From JAWPMT01 sp965242775 (GTDB taxonomy: Bacteria > Bacteroidota > Bacteroidia > Cytophagales > Cyclobacteriaceae): a DNA stretch of 64,000 nt. This document shows positions 39,194-47,716 of the stretch, one piece after another. The stretch spans positions 1 to 64,000 of the forward strand of contig CBDETI010000008.1 in NCBI GenBank assembly GCA_965242775.1. The letters are read 5' to 3'. The translations under genes and the position numbers were made by a program. A model generated the notes under the pieces. That model worked only from the letters and a program-made list of their open reading frames with translations, was not told the DNA's origin and made no database searches. Each line of letters opens with the position of its first letter. Position 1 is the stretch's first letter.

Positions 39194-40333
39194 TTATTCG
39201 GTATTTTTTTTAGGGTCGCTTTCGATTAATTTAAGTACGGAGGCCTTGTAAACTACGGGCGAGAATTTTTGCTCAAAAGTTTTTCTGGCATTGATAGACA
39301 ATTCTTTGTAAAAAGACTCATTTTCTAGCATGGCTTGGATGGCGTTCCTGATTTCCGCAGGGGATCTCTTCTCGACCAAAATGCCATTGTGACGATCGGA
39401 AATGAACTCTGGAATAGACGCATGATAGGTACTGATTACCGGGAGTCCAAAGTTCAATGCTTCAATAATGGAGACGGGCTGGGCCTCTTGCGGGAAGTAA
39501 GTCGGAAGTACAAAAAGGTCAGAATTTTGGTAAATCTCTTTGACCTTTGATCGGGAATCAACTTTCCCGTAGGTCGTAATATTCTCTTCAATACCATGGT
39601 GTTGGAGGAATTCTTGGAATTCGAGCTCCTGCTGTTTGGAGAGCCATTCTCCGACAAACAATACTTGAACCCTTCCTTTCAGCTCGTGGGGTAGGAGGGT
39701 GTAAGCCTCTGCCAGGTCCATATACCCTTTTGTCGGATTCATATTGGATAGATAAAGGACCGTGAATGGCGTATTAGTGCTTTCTCTTACGCGGGGAGTG
39801 GTGAGCATCTCCCTATCAATTGAGTTGTAGATTACTTTCAGTTTATGATTTGGAAGATACTTGGCAACACGGTCCTTGAGGCCATGACTAGTCAAAACCA
39901 CCTTGTCGAACCGGGAAAAAAACCGCTTAGTGACCGGCTGATGCCATTGTCGCTGAAACACTTTTTCAAAATTCCCATTTTGAATAATAGTGAACCAAAC
40001 CTGACCTTTCCTATATAATATCAGCTGAAGGATAATGTCCCTTAGGTGTCCGACAAAGCCATTCGAAGAGATAATAAACACATGCGAAGGATTCTGAGAC
40101 CTTAAAGAAAAGATTTTAGGTATTTGGCTAATGAACCTTGCTGTGAACATGATCAGGTAACTGATCTTTAGAAGTGGATTATTGTTTGGTTTTAATCGCT
40201 TTAGAGAGAGGTTGATTTGGGTAGTAGGTATTTCCTCTGAGTAAATAGTATACAGCAATTCATTTAGTATTCTTTCTCCGGAACTAAACGGCGGCGGAAA
40301 AAGGCCGATCATGATCAATTTTCTTTGATCCAT
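39194..40333 (-). CDS. Glycosyltransferase, GT4 family (379 aa)
   Basis: The GT-B fold is indicated by an N-terminal MIGLFPPPFSSGE glycine-containing loop, VLYLSNMNPTKGY at the start of the C-terminal domain, and the EX7E-like donor site in FPQEAQPVSIIEALNFGLPV. The longest start (ATG at 40333) overlaps the upstream sulfotransferase by 19 bases. An ATG at 40312, just after that gene's stop, is the alternative. It should add one sugar to the repeat unit in the cytoplasm; donor and acceptor unknown. Confidence 0.88.
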   Translation of the reverse strand: MDQRKLIMIGLFPPPFSSGERILNELLYTIYSEEIPTTQINLSLKRLKPNNNPLLKISYLIMFTARFISQIPKIFSLRSQNPSHVFIISSNGFVGHLRDIILQLILYRKGQVWFTIIQNGNFEKVFQRQWHQPVTKRFFSRFDKVVLTSHGLKDRVAKYLPNHKLKVIYNSIDREMLTTPRVRESTNTPFTVLYLSNMNPTKGYMDLAEAYTLLPHELKGRVQVLFVGEWLSKQQELEFQEFLQHHGIEENITTYGKVDSRSKVKEIYQNSDLFVLPTYFPQEAQPVSIIEALNFGLPVISTYHASIPEFISDRHNGILVEKRSPAEIRNAIQAMLENESFYKELSINARKTFEQKFSPVVYKASVLKLIESDPKKNTE

Positions 40334-41169
40334 GATTCAATGATATTTCTTTCAGCTATGTAATGATTCGCCTCCAGCAGTTGTATTAACTGCAAGAGGT
40401 CGTCCTGATACACGGATTGGTCAAACGACGGACTGACTTTACGTTGTTTTTCTGCTCGGATCTTCGATACCAATTGATTCAAGTAGTCAGAGGTTTTTGC
40501 CACCAGCCGCGAATTTGGAAAAGCTCGCTGAAATCTTAGCAGATACTTGTTGTTGGCATTTTTCTTTGGTTTTAGTCCAATATTCAAAGGCGTTTTGTAC
40601 TTGGAAATGCCTAAATGGTGGCACATTTTAGACAGGGCTTCCACCGGATTTTTATTGATTTCATCGTAGGTTACAATCAAGAGATTTGAGCCAAATAGGG
40701 CAATTAAAGAATGGACGTCCGCGTGATACAGGCTCCTGGAAACAATATCACTCTCTATTCCATTTCTGTGGTTCTCTAGTTCCTTCTCTAGTAAATTTTC
40801 AGCGGAAGATTCATTGGAAAATTTCTTTCTGAAATACCAGTTGCCTGCGGAGATTGATCTGTCTACGGGGTTCCTTAAGCTTACTATGATCTTAATTTCA
40901 GGGTTCAACTGTTTTAAAGCTGACAGAGCTGCGGGATTTTTGATATAATCGACGGATACGCAGCCATTTACCTGCGATTTTTTCTGTTTGCCAAATTGGG
41001 CCCAGTACCAATCTTCTCCTTCTTCGAAAAACTTTGGCCCGGCGAAGTGGTACTCTTCGTTTTTGTTAAGCCTCATGTTTGTCATAGGCAGTTGCGTAAG
41101 CACGTCATGAATCCAGGTTGTGGCCGATTTCTGAACGCCCACCACGGCAAAATCCAATCTTCTAGTCAT
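40315..41169 (-). CDS. Sulfotransferase domain protein, Sulfotransf_1 type (284 aa)
   Basis: The 5'-phosphosulfate loop is GVQKSATTWI (residues 11-20), with Ala in place of the usual Gly in K-S-G-T-T. The 3'-phosphate site is RNPVDRSIS (Arg99, Ser107). The NEEYHFAG segment parallels the KELHYF segment of the neighbouring sulfotransferase. It is cytoplasmic. Its start overlaps the end of the polymerase gene by eight bases, so the genes are co-transcribed. Confidence 0.87.
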   Translation of the reverse strand: MTRRLDFAVVGVQKSATTWIHDVLTQLPMTNMRLNKNEEYHFAGPKFFEEGEDWYWAQFGKQKKSQVNGCVSVDYIKNPAALSALKQLNPEIKIIVSLRNPVDRSISAGNWYFRKKFSNESSAENLLEKELENHRNGIESDIVSRSLYHADVHSLIALFGSNLLIVTYDEINKNPVEALSKMCHHLGISKYKTPLNIGLKPKKNANNKYLLRFQRAFPNSRLVAKTSDYLNQLVSKIRAEKQRKVSPSFDQSVYQDDLLQLIQLLEANHYIAERNIIESWIKEN

Positions 41170-42400
41170 ATTTTTTTTGTAGCAGCACTCCTAGGATGAG
41201 GGCGATGAACATGGATCTAATTGAGTTTCTTAATGGATATTGTTGCAATACAATTACTGAGAAGATGAGTGGAGTTGCCACTAGATAGCCAACCAGCCTG
41301 AACTTAAGCACATTGAGATTTGAAACTCTCACTGTAGCAGTTATCAAAAGCCAATGAAGCAGAAAGTAGAAACCACCGAACCAATATAATTGGCCGAAAG
41401 AATTGATAGGCGCGTGGGGGGCATAGTAAATGCGATTGTCCTCGAACAGCCCCGCATACCCATCGATAAGTGAGGGAAGGGGCGAAAAGGATCGAATTTT
41501 GTACGCGTTCTCAAAAAGTGGATCAGCCATGTTCAGGGCAAAAGAAAAATTAACAGCGCCGCCAAAGAAATTATATAAGAACAAATCCGAAAGGAATTTG
41601 ATATTCTCGCCTATGGTATAGAAGTTACCTACAACGGCATTCAAGCCAAACTGATTATTGAGCCTTCCTGAAAAAACTGTCAAAAAAGTGGTAATTCCCA
41701 AAACAATCAACACAATAATTGCTCCGTATTTGCGATAGTAAAGTAAGAATGGAACGGGGGTAATCAGAAAAAGTACTGCAAACCTTGAATGCAATGATAG
41801 TACGATCAATGTAGCATAAGCAAATATCCCAAAGAATACCATAGTACCGAAATCGACTTTCCTTTGTAAGATTTGTAAGGTCAAAAGAACGCTGGAAACC
41901 AAACCCATAAATTTGAGTGATCGGTGGACAAATTGTAGGAGATTGTTGTTAATCCCATTTATCTCGAAATCGCTTAGGGATAGGTAAGAATACGACGAGA
42001 AAAATAGGTCCAAATCGAGTGCAGCAAAGTGAAAAAGGCATAGCAAAAGGTAAATAGCACCAAGAATCTTCAAGGATTTGTGTTGAACCAGTTTGAGAAT
42101 TGCATCTGCAATTGAAACCTGGGATTTAAACCTTTCCTTCTTTAAAGGCAGCGTGATCAATAAAGCGAGGAAATAGAGGTTATATACCGCGTAGACAGTC
42201 GTACTATTGTTGACGTTAAGCACCGTAGTTGCCATAGTACTATCATTGCTGATATCGCCCAGGTTGGTAAAAAAGTATACACTAATAGATATAAAAGAAA
42301 TCACGCCGATCTGAAACGACGGTAGTAAAGGGTTTTTGTGAATTCCCAAACTTACCAGTGTGATAGCAAGAAATAGTACGACGCTCAATTCGTAATTCAT
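41162..42400 (-). CDS. O-antigen-polymerase-like membrane protein, probable Wzy (412 aa)
   Basis: A highly hydrophobic protein with roughly ten to eleven membrane helices and a larger loop in the C-terminal half (about residues 265-345), as in Wzy-type and oligosaccharide repeat-unit polymerases. These proteins have little sequence conservation, so the call rests on topology and position next to flippase, export and glycosyltransferase genes. It would join flipped repeat units at the periplasmic face. It overlaps the downstream sulfotransferase by eight bases. Confidence 0.75.
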   Translation of the reverse strand: MNYELSVVLFLAITLVSLGIHKNPLLPSFQIGVISFISISVYFFTNLGDISNDSTMATTVLNVNNSTTVYAVYNLYFLALLITLPLKKERFKSQVSIADAILKLVQHKSLKILGAIYLLLCLFHFAALDLDLFFSSYSYLSLSDFEINGINNNLLQFVHRSLKFMGLVSSVLLTLQILQRKVDFGTMVFFGIFAYATLIVLSLHSRFAVLFLITPVPFLLYYRKYGAIIVLIVLGITTFLTVFSGRLNNQFGLNAVVGNFYTIGENIKFLSDLFLYNFFGGAVNFSFALNMADPLFENAYKIRSFSPLPSLIDGYAGLFEDNRIYYAPHAPINSFGQLYWFGGFYFLLHWLLITATVRVSNLNVLKFRLVGYLVATPLIFSVIVLQQYPLRNSIRSMFIALILGVLLQKKYD

Positions 42401-42506
42401 CGCAATCGGCTAAGTAAACGGAGATTGAACGAAAATGCACGAAGTGCTCTTAAGTTAGTTTTATTGTAGCTCAACTGGCTGATAGTCATAGTCAATGCAG
42501 AGAAAG

Positions 42507-45449
42507 TTAGCGCTTTATGAACCTTCTAACTTCGGCTCTATTGTCAATAAATACATAAACCCAATAAGTTCCTGTGGCGAGTGTTGAAGTATTCATGGCG
42601 TGTCTCTTTGTATCTACCGGAATTTGGTGAATAATTCTACCAGAATTATCGATAAGGATGATTTTTTGGATTCTTTGTTCGGCTTCAATATGCAACAGAC
42701 CAGATGTGGGATTAGGGTAATATTGAAGGGTTGGTTCATTACCGGGCTCAACTGAGAGTATTTTGTCATTGGTGAATTGTATTTCCCAGATGGAGGATAA
42801 TGAACCATCCCCGGCCTCCACATTAATGCTAATTGGCAGATCAGGCAATTCAATGGTCGAGACATTTGTGAGCAGGTTGTCATTGATTTCGAAAAAGGAG
42901 TTACTGGCCACGGCGAAATGCAGAGAGTCACCTTCTGGATCAGTTGCCTTAAGCGATAACTCCAACTCCCTTGGTTGGTAGCTTTGATCTAAATAAAAAA
43001 CAAACTGCGAAGATCCATCCAAGGATAGACCAAAAGGAGGTTCATTCACATCTGTGACTTCTACGGCCAATCTGGCGCTATCAGCAAGTTCGCCATCGAA
43101 AGCTGTTATTGTGGCTGAAAAGGAGGTTTGGGTTTCGTAATCCAGAGAGTCTGTGACTCGGAGATTTCCAAGTTGATCAAATTTGAAGCTGTCATGCTCT
43201 GGTCCTGCAATGCCAAACATTAGCGAATCACCATCTGGGTCATGATATGACAGGGAGCCAACTAAACTGTTAGGCTCCTGATTTTCAGGCAGCGTCAGCA
43301 AGAGATCCTGAATCTTGGGAGCTTCGTTTATATCTTCAACGGATATTTCTACAATCACCGTATCTAGGAAGTAGTCATATGCACTAAGACAGTTTAATTG
43401 AAATTGGGATTGTGATTCAAAATTCAAACTATCTATCTGCCAAATTGAACCTGAAAGGTCCAGTGCAAAGGTTTGCTCGGAGAACAATGGTAAGTAAGTA
43501 AGTTTCTTTCCATTGTCATTGTATCCTGGAAGACTCGCCACTAGGGAATTCACCGGACTATCTTCGGGTACAAGAGCTGTATGTCTTTCCAAGGGGAATG
43601 GAGATCCAAATCTCCTGAAAGTCATGTGATTGAGTCGCAACCCTGTACCCAGATATTTCACATTCAAAACAAAATTGCCCTGCTTCTCTAAAGAAAACGC
43701 AGGGATTAAAATATCCTCCCAGCCTTGTCCTGTAGTGGAGATGTAGAGCGTATCCATTACGATTTCATCCGCGCTCAGAATCAACTGATGACTTGTCGGT
43801 TGCTCGGATCTGCCGCGAAAGGTAATTTCATAAATTCCTTGTTCAGCGCTGGCAAGGCTATATTCCAACCACTCACTATCCTCTAGTAATACCTCGAACC
43901 CGCCACCACCATCATCTGTCGCAAATATGTCGACGCCATCAAACCGATAAACATCGCCCGTATTATTCGTATCCTTATCATGGTACGAAATGAGTTCCCC
44001 TCCGGAATCATACCTTTCCATTTGTATATTACCAGGAATTCTGTGGTTGGTAGTGGCATATTGTATGGATCTTTTATCCTTCAGCAACATGCTATCAAGA
44101 GAATGATTCAGGTCATTTACAAGTTGTTGATAAACTGATTCGTTGGCTAGATTGTGATGTTCCAGCGAGTCTGTGAAGTGGTCATAAAGCTCGACTGTGC
44201 CATTAGGATCTCGAGAGAATCTGTAGCGCTTCGATCTGATACTGTGATTATTTGGGATCCGCGTGGTTAGTGTGAAATTCCTGGAACCGCCTTCTATGAC
44301 ATCCCGTAAGGAGGTACCTTCATTGTTTGTGTTTTTCGGCAAGCGGCAGTAGTCAATGAGAGTGGGATACAGGTCCAGCAGGCTTACAGGCTCATCAATC
44401 ACCATCGGATCAACGCCAGGTATCCTAATTAGTAGAGGAACTCTTGTCGCTTCCTCCCACAAGGTAAATTTTCTGTACCTCAATTTTTCACCTAGGTGCC
44501 AGCCATGATCGGCCGTGATCACTACGATGGTACTATCCTTCAGCGGGCTCTGATCTAATCCTTCCAACATGATACCAAGTGCTTCGTCAGCGTAATTGAT
44601 ATTAGCTAGATATGCTTGGACAGGTTCTTTGAGCTTGTTTTCAGACGCCAGGACTGTGTAAGCTTTGTCGACAAAATTTGGCAGCCCAACATCATTGAGG
44701 TCATCCGCCAGGATCTCGGGGACAATAATCGATTCGAGTGGAAACTTGTCATAGTATTCCTTCGGTAAATACCATGGCAAATGAGGTTTTGTAATTCCCG
44801 CTCCTATAAATAGGGGTCCTTCGTGCCCCGTTGATAGTAGATTCGCGAGCCAGGTACTGGTCTTGAAATCTCTTGTTTCGTCCTTAGGCTTGTCCGTCGC
44901 TCCCCAATCGAATTGGCGAAGTAATGTGCCTTCCGACAGACCATTGGCCATAAAACCAGGGTTAATTTCCGGTTGACCCCAATTACCTCTTGCCGCAACC
45001 CAATTATCCCAGGTCTCGCTCATGCTTTGGTCGTCATGGTACATTTTACCTCTTGCGACTGTTTCATAGCCGTGTCGGGAGAAATATTCCTGTATCGTTA
45101 AAGCATTCCGTAAGGGCTCACTACTACCAAGATCCTGAGGCTCGAATTCTAATGAGGCACTGGGCGAATTAGCATAAATGCCCGTCGACTTAGGACTGAA
45201 ACCGGTCAGAAACGATACCCTCGATGGATTGCAAAGTGGACTGGCAACATGGGCATTGCGAAAATTAATGGCCCCACGTGCAAATTGATCTATATGGGGC
45301 GTAAGCGTCTGGGGGTGACCCTCCAAAGCTCCGATCCAATCATTGAGATCGTCGACTACTATCAGGAGCACGTGAAATCCATCTCTTACTGTTTGGGCTT
45401 GAAGGAAGCTACAACTTAGCAGAAGTACCGATGCAAATAGCGCTTTCAT
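42507..45449 (-). CDS. Secreted sulfatase with CBM6-like, cadherin and T9SS sorting domains (980 aa)
   Basis: A signal peptide (residues 1-19, ending LQAQ) is followed by a type I sulfatase domain (about 25-460). Metal ligands lie in VVDDLNDW; the formylglycine site is Cys73-N-P-S-Arg77; RGKMYHDD and ADHGWHLGEK are further active-site motifs. The pattern is closest to iduronate-2-sulfatase-like enzymes. A CBM6-like domain (about 473-613; YHDKDTNNTG, YRFDGVDI, SEWLEYSL) follows, then two to three cadherin repeats (about 630-900; ending VEDINEAP and VTDVNEPP), then a T9SS type A C-terminal domain with YYPNPTSG. It is thus expected on the outer surface, removing sulfate from a sulfated glycan. 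It is unusual inside a biosynthetic cluster with four sulfotransferases. An anaerobic or FGE-type maturase is needed and is not in the window. Confidence 0.92.
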   Translation of the reverse strand: MKALFASVLLLSCSFLQAQTVRDGFHVLLIVVDDLNDWIGALEGHPQTLTPHIDQFARGAINFRNAHVASPLCNPSRVSFLTGFSPKSTGIYANSPSASLEFEPQDLGSSEPLRNALTIQEYFSRHGYETVARGKMYHDDQSMSETWDNWVAARGNWGQPEINPGFMANGLSEGTLLRQFDWGATDKPKDETRDFKTSTWLANLLSTGHEGPLFIGAGITKPHLPWYLPKEYYDKFPLESIIVPEILADDLNDVGLPNFVDKAYTVLASENKLKEPVQAYLANINYADEALGIMLEGLDQSPLKDSTIVVITADHGWHLGEKLRYRKFTLWEEATRVPLLIRIPGVDPMVIDEPVSLLDLYPTLIDYCRLPKNTNNEGTSLRDVIEGGSRNFTLTTRIPNNHSIRSKRYRFSRDPNGTVELYDHFTDSLEHHNLANESVYQQLVNDLNHSLDSMLLKDKRSIQYATTNHRIPGNIQMERYDSGGELISYHDKDTNNTGDVYRFDGVDIFATDDGGGGFEVLLEDSEWLEYSLASAEQGIYEITFRGRSEQPTSHQLILSADEIVMDTLYISTTGQGWEDILIPAFSLEKQGNFVLNVKYLGTGLRLNHMTFRRFGSPFPLERHTALVPEDSPVNSLVASLPGYNDNGKKLTYLPLFSEQTFALDLSGSIWQIDSLNFESQSQFQLNCLSAYDYFLDTVIVEISVEDINEAPKIQDLLLTLPENQEPNSLVGSLSYHDPDGDSLMFGIAGPEHDSFKFDQLGNLRVTDSLDYETQTSFSATITAFDGELADSARLAVEVTDVNEPPFGLSLDGSSQFVFYLDQSYQPRELELSLKATDPEGDSLHFAVASNSFFEINDNLLTNVSTIELPDLPISINVEAGDGSLSSIWEIQFTNDKILSVEPGNEPTLQYYPNPTSGLLHIEAEQRIQKIILIDNSGRIIHQIPVDTKRHAMNTSTLATGTYWVYVFIDNRAEVRRFIKR

Positions 45450-45602
45450 AATTTTCAGGTGCCCGGGTCCCTGGGCTTGGAAGATACGGCGGTTTAATAC
45501 AAAGCTATCAACTCTTGATAGTTTGAAAAAATCGGCGTATGTCTCGGTATGGAATGATATTCCGATTGTTCACCTTGTTGGACTCGAACTAATTTCGAAC
45601 TA

Positions 45603-46445
45603 CTACCATCGATACTTTAGGCCTACAAGGACTGGGAATGAAAGCAGAGAGGATAAGGTATGTTGTAGCTTCGATTTAAATGCCAGCTTCCTGTATTCCA
45701 ACGAAATATGATTTTCCGATTTGCCAGGATTTCCAAGTAGGACATGCTGCGAATCGAATTCGTAATCATTTCGAATGTCCCTTTCCGCTTTATCCCCAAG
45801 GAAGTGATAGATTTTCTTCATCACAGATTCGTGATTGGATACTAGGTCTTCGTACTTCACCGTGATTTTAGGCTGCTTTCTGAAAGCAAGGGAATTAAAA
45901 AATGTTAGAAGTAATGCGCGGAAAAGCGCGTTGTAAAACCTCATTTGTTTCAAATAACCTTTCTTTCTACTCCAACTAAGTGCCACCTGCCGGGGGTCAC
46001 GTACGAGGTTTATAACATAGATATCATGTGGTGAGTCCAGTTTCTTCAGACAGTGGTGGTAAATTGGTAGATAAGATGTTGATTCAATGAGGAATTGAGG
46101 GGCTTTCTTTTGGCTAAAATAGTCGAATGCCCGCTGGGTTTGTTCTAAGGAGCTTCGACTTGATTTCTTGCCTGTGACAAATGTTGAAACATATCGAAAG
46201 AGACTAAAGGATTTTTGCGTCACGGGATTGATCTTAACCGAAGCCAGAAACTCCTCCCAAAAATCACACTTCTTGATCGATTGCCCACATCCACATATCT
46301 GCTCATTTGTTGACCGGAAGAACTTGTCACCTGAAATAAATCGAAGAAGTTCGCCTACGTTTAAATAGTTTTCATTGTTCCCAAGAATTTGGCTTAGGAG
46401 CGTGGACCCGTTTCTGCCAGTTCCGAGGATAATAACAACTTTCAT
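45603..46445 (-). CDS. Sulfotransferase family protein, Sulfotransfer_3 type (280 aa)
   Basis: The 5' loop is GTGRNGSTLL (residues 8-17) and the 3'-phosphate site is RDPRQVALS (Arg149, Ser157). A cysteine cluster, CGCGQSIKKCDFW (Cys51, 53, 60), is a feature of this sulfotransferase branch. It overlaps the end of the flippase gene by four bases (ATGA), so translation is likely coupled. A gap of about 150 bases separates it from the sulfatase downstream. Confidence 0.87.
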   Translation of the reverse strand: MKVVIILGTGRNGSTLLSQILGNNENYLNVGELLRFISGDKFFRSTNEQICGCGQSIKKCDFWEEFLASVKINPVTQKSFSLFRYVSTFVTGKKSSRSSLEQTQRAFDYFSQKKAPQFLIESTSYLPIYHHCLKKLDSPHDIYVINLVRDPRQVALSWSRKKGYLKQMRFYNALFRALLLTFFNSLAFRKQPKITVKYEDLVSNHESVMKKIYHFLGDKAERDIRNDYEFDSQHVLLGNPGKSENHISLEYRKLAFKSKLQHTLSSLLSFPVLVGLKYRW

Positions 46446-47686
46446 TTGAGTGCGAAACTTAAGATTTTCAACTTTCGAAATACAAAATAGGATGCCACAC
46501 TATTTTTTAGGAATATGGTCAAGCTATAGAGCCAAATTACCCCGGGGAGTCCAAAACTGGGGGCTACCCACAGCAAGCACAATGAACTCACCACCAGGCT
46601 GCCCAACGAAATATACTTCATGATATCATGATGTCCGGTCATCTGCAATATCGCGCCTACTGATCCAAAAAAATTATTGAAGAAATATCCCCCCGCCAAG
46701 GCAAGAAGCAGGACATAATAAATACCCAAGTCCTTATTGATTATTTGCAGAAGGAATTCCCCGAGGAACACATAGCCACCAAAAGCCAAAAGGGACATGG
46801 AAATAAGCACTTTGTTCGAAGAGATGATTGTCTTTTTTAAGGTTTCGCGCCGGGTCGCCTCAGATGCAAAAAGTGGGAGTGAGACACTATTGACAGAAAA
46901 AAGTATAATACTCAGCGCCATACAGAACTTGTTTAATATGTCAAAGGCTCCTATTTCCTCCTGACTGAGAAAGAAACCGCATATTATGGTCATAATCCAT
47001 ACAACGCCTTTATTGGCAATGAAAGTCCAAAACATGGATGCGGATGTCTTCAGAGCCTCAGGAATAGGCACCTCTTCGTGGGTTCGACCAGCGCTAAATT
47101 TTGTGTTTTTGAGCAGCAGGAAAGAGACGAGCATTAAAATCCATTGACCCAAAACATAGGAGGTCACTATTAGGCTGATGGAGGCCTCTTCATAGAATTG
47201 CAGCAGGGGGATAAAAATTGTGTTCGCAATGGCAAATTTCCCCATGGTGTCAGTCAGGTTTCGAGATACAACTTTTTTGCGTCCTCTCAGAACCCCGGAA
47301 TTCAGGTTAATAACTGCCGATGGAATTACAACTAACTGTCCAATAAGTATCGTATTGGCTAAATAGATGTCCTCTGTGAAGAAGTCGAGGATGAAGTAGG
47401 TGATTACGCCAATGGATAAACCAATGGCTACACTTCTTTTTAGAAAAAAACTATAAAGCTTTGAGAAATTGGCGACCCCTTGAGCCACCAGCTTGGTCAC
47501 CAAAGTATTGGACCCCAAAAGCGCAATGCCTGCTGATATTTGTATTACGGAAAAGGCTATCGCAAACCTGCCCCAGGCATCAATTCCGAATTCCCTGGTG
47601 GCGAGGTACATGAATAGGAAATTCAGGCCAATTCCAGCAACTCGCAAGGTAAAATCCAATAGCGATTTCTTTAGAATTTGAGACAT
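46442..47686 (-). CDS. Oligosaccharide flippase, Wzx type (414 aa)
   Basis: About twelve hydrophobic helices and a typical N-terminus (LKKSLLDFTLRVAGIGLNFL, FGIDAWGRFAIAFS) place it in the polysaccharide_synt/MATE-like flippase group. It moves lipid-linked repeat units across the inner membrane. It lies 30 bases downstream of the Wzc-like gene and overlaps the next sulfotransferase by four bases, inside one transcription unit. Confidence 0.87.
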   Translation of the reverse strand: MSQILKKSLLDFTLRVAGIGLNFLFMYLATREFGIDAWGRFAIAFSVIQISAGIALLGSNTLVTKLVAQGVANFSKLYSFFLKRSVAIGLSIGVITYFILDFFTEDIYLANTILIGQLVVIPSAVINLNSGVLRGRKKVVSRNLTDTMGKFAIANTIFIPLLQFYEEASISLIVTSYVLGQWILMLVSFLLLKNTKFSAGRTHEEVPIPEALKTSASMFWTFIANKGVVWIMTIICGFFLSQEEIGAFDILNKFCMALSIILFSVNSVSLPLFASEATRRETLKKTIISSNKVLISMSLLAFGGYVFLGEFLLQIINKDLGIYYVLLLALAGGYFFNNFFGSVGAILQMTGHHDIMKYISLGSLVVSSLCLLWVAPSFGLPGVIWLYSLTIFLKNSVASYFVFRKLKILSFALK

Positions 47687-47716
47687 GGCGATAAGAATTA
47701 AAAAGCTGCCGCAGGG

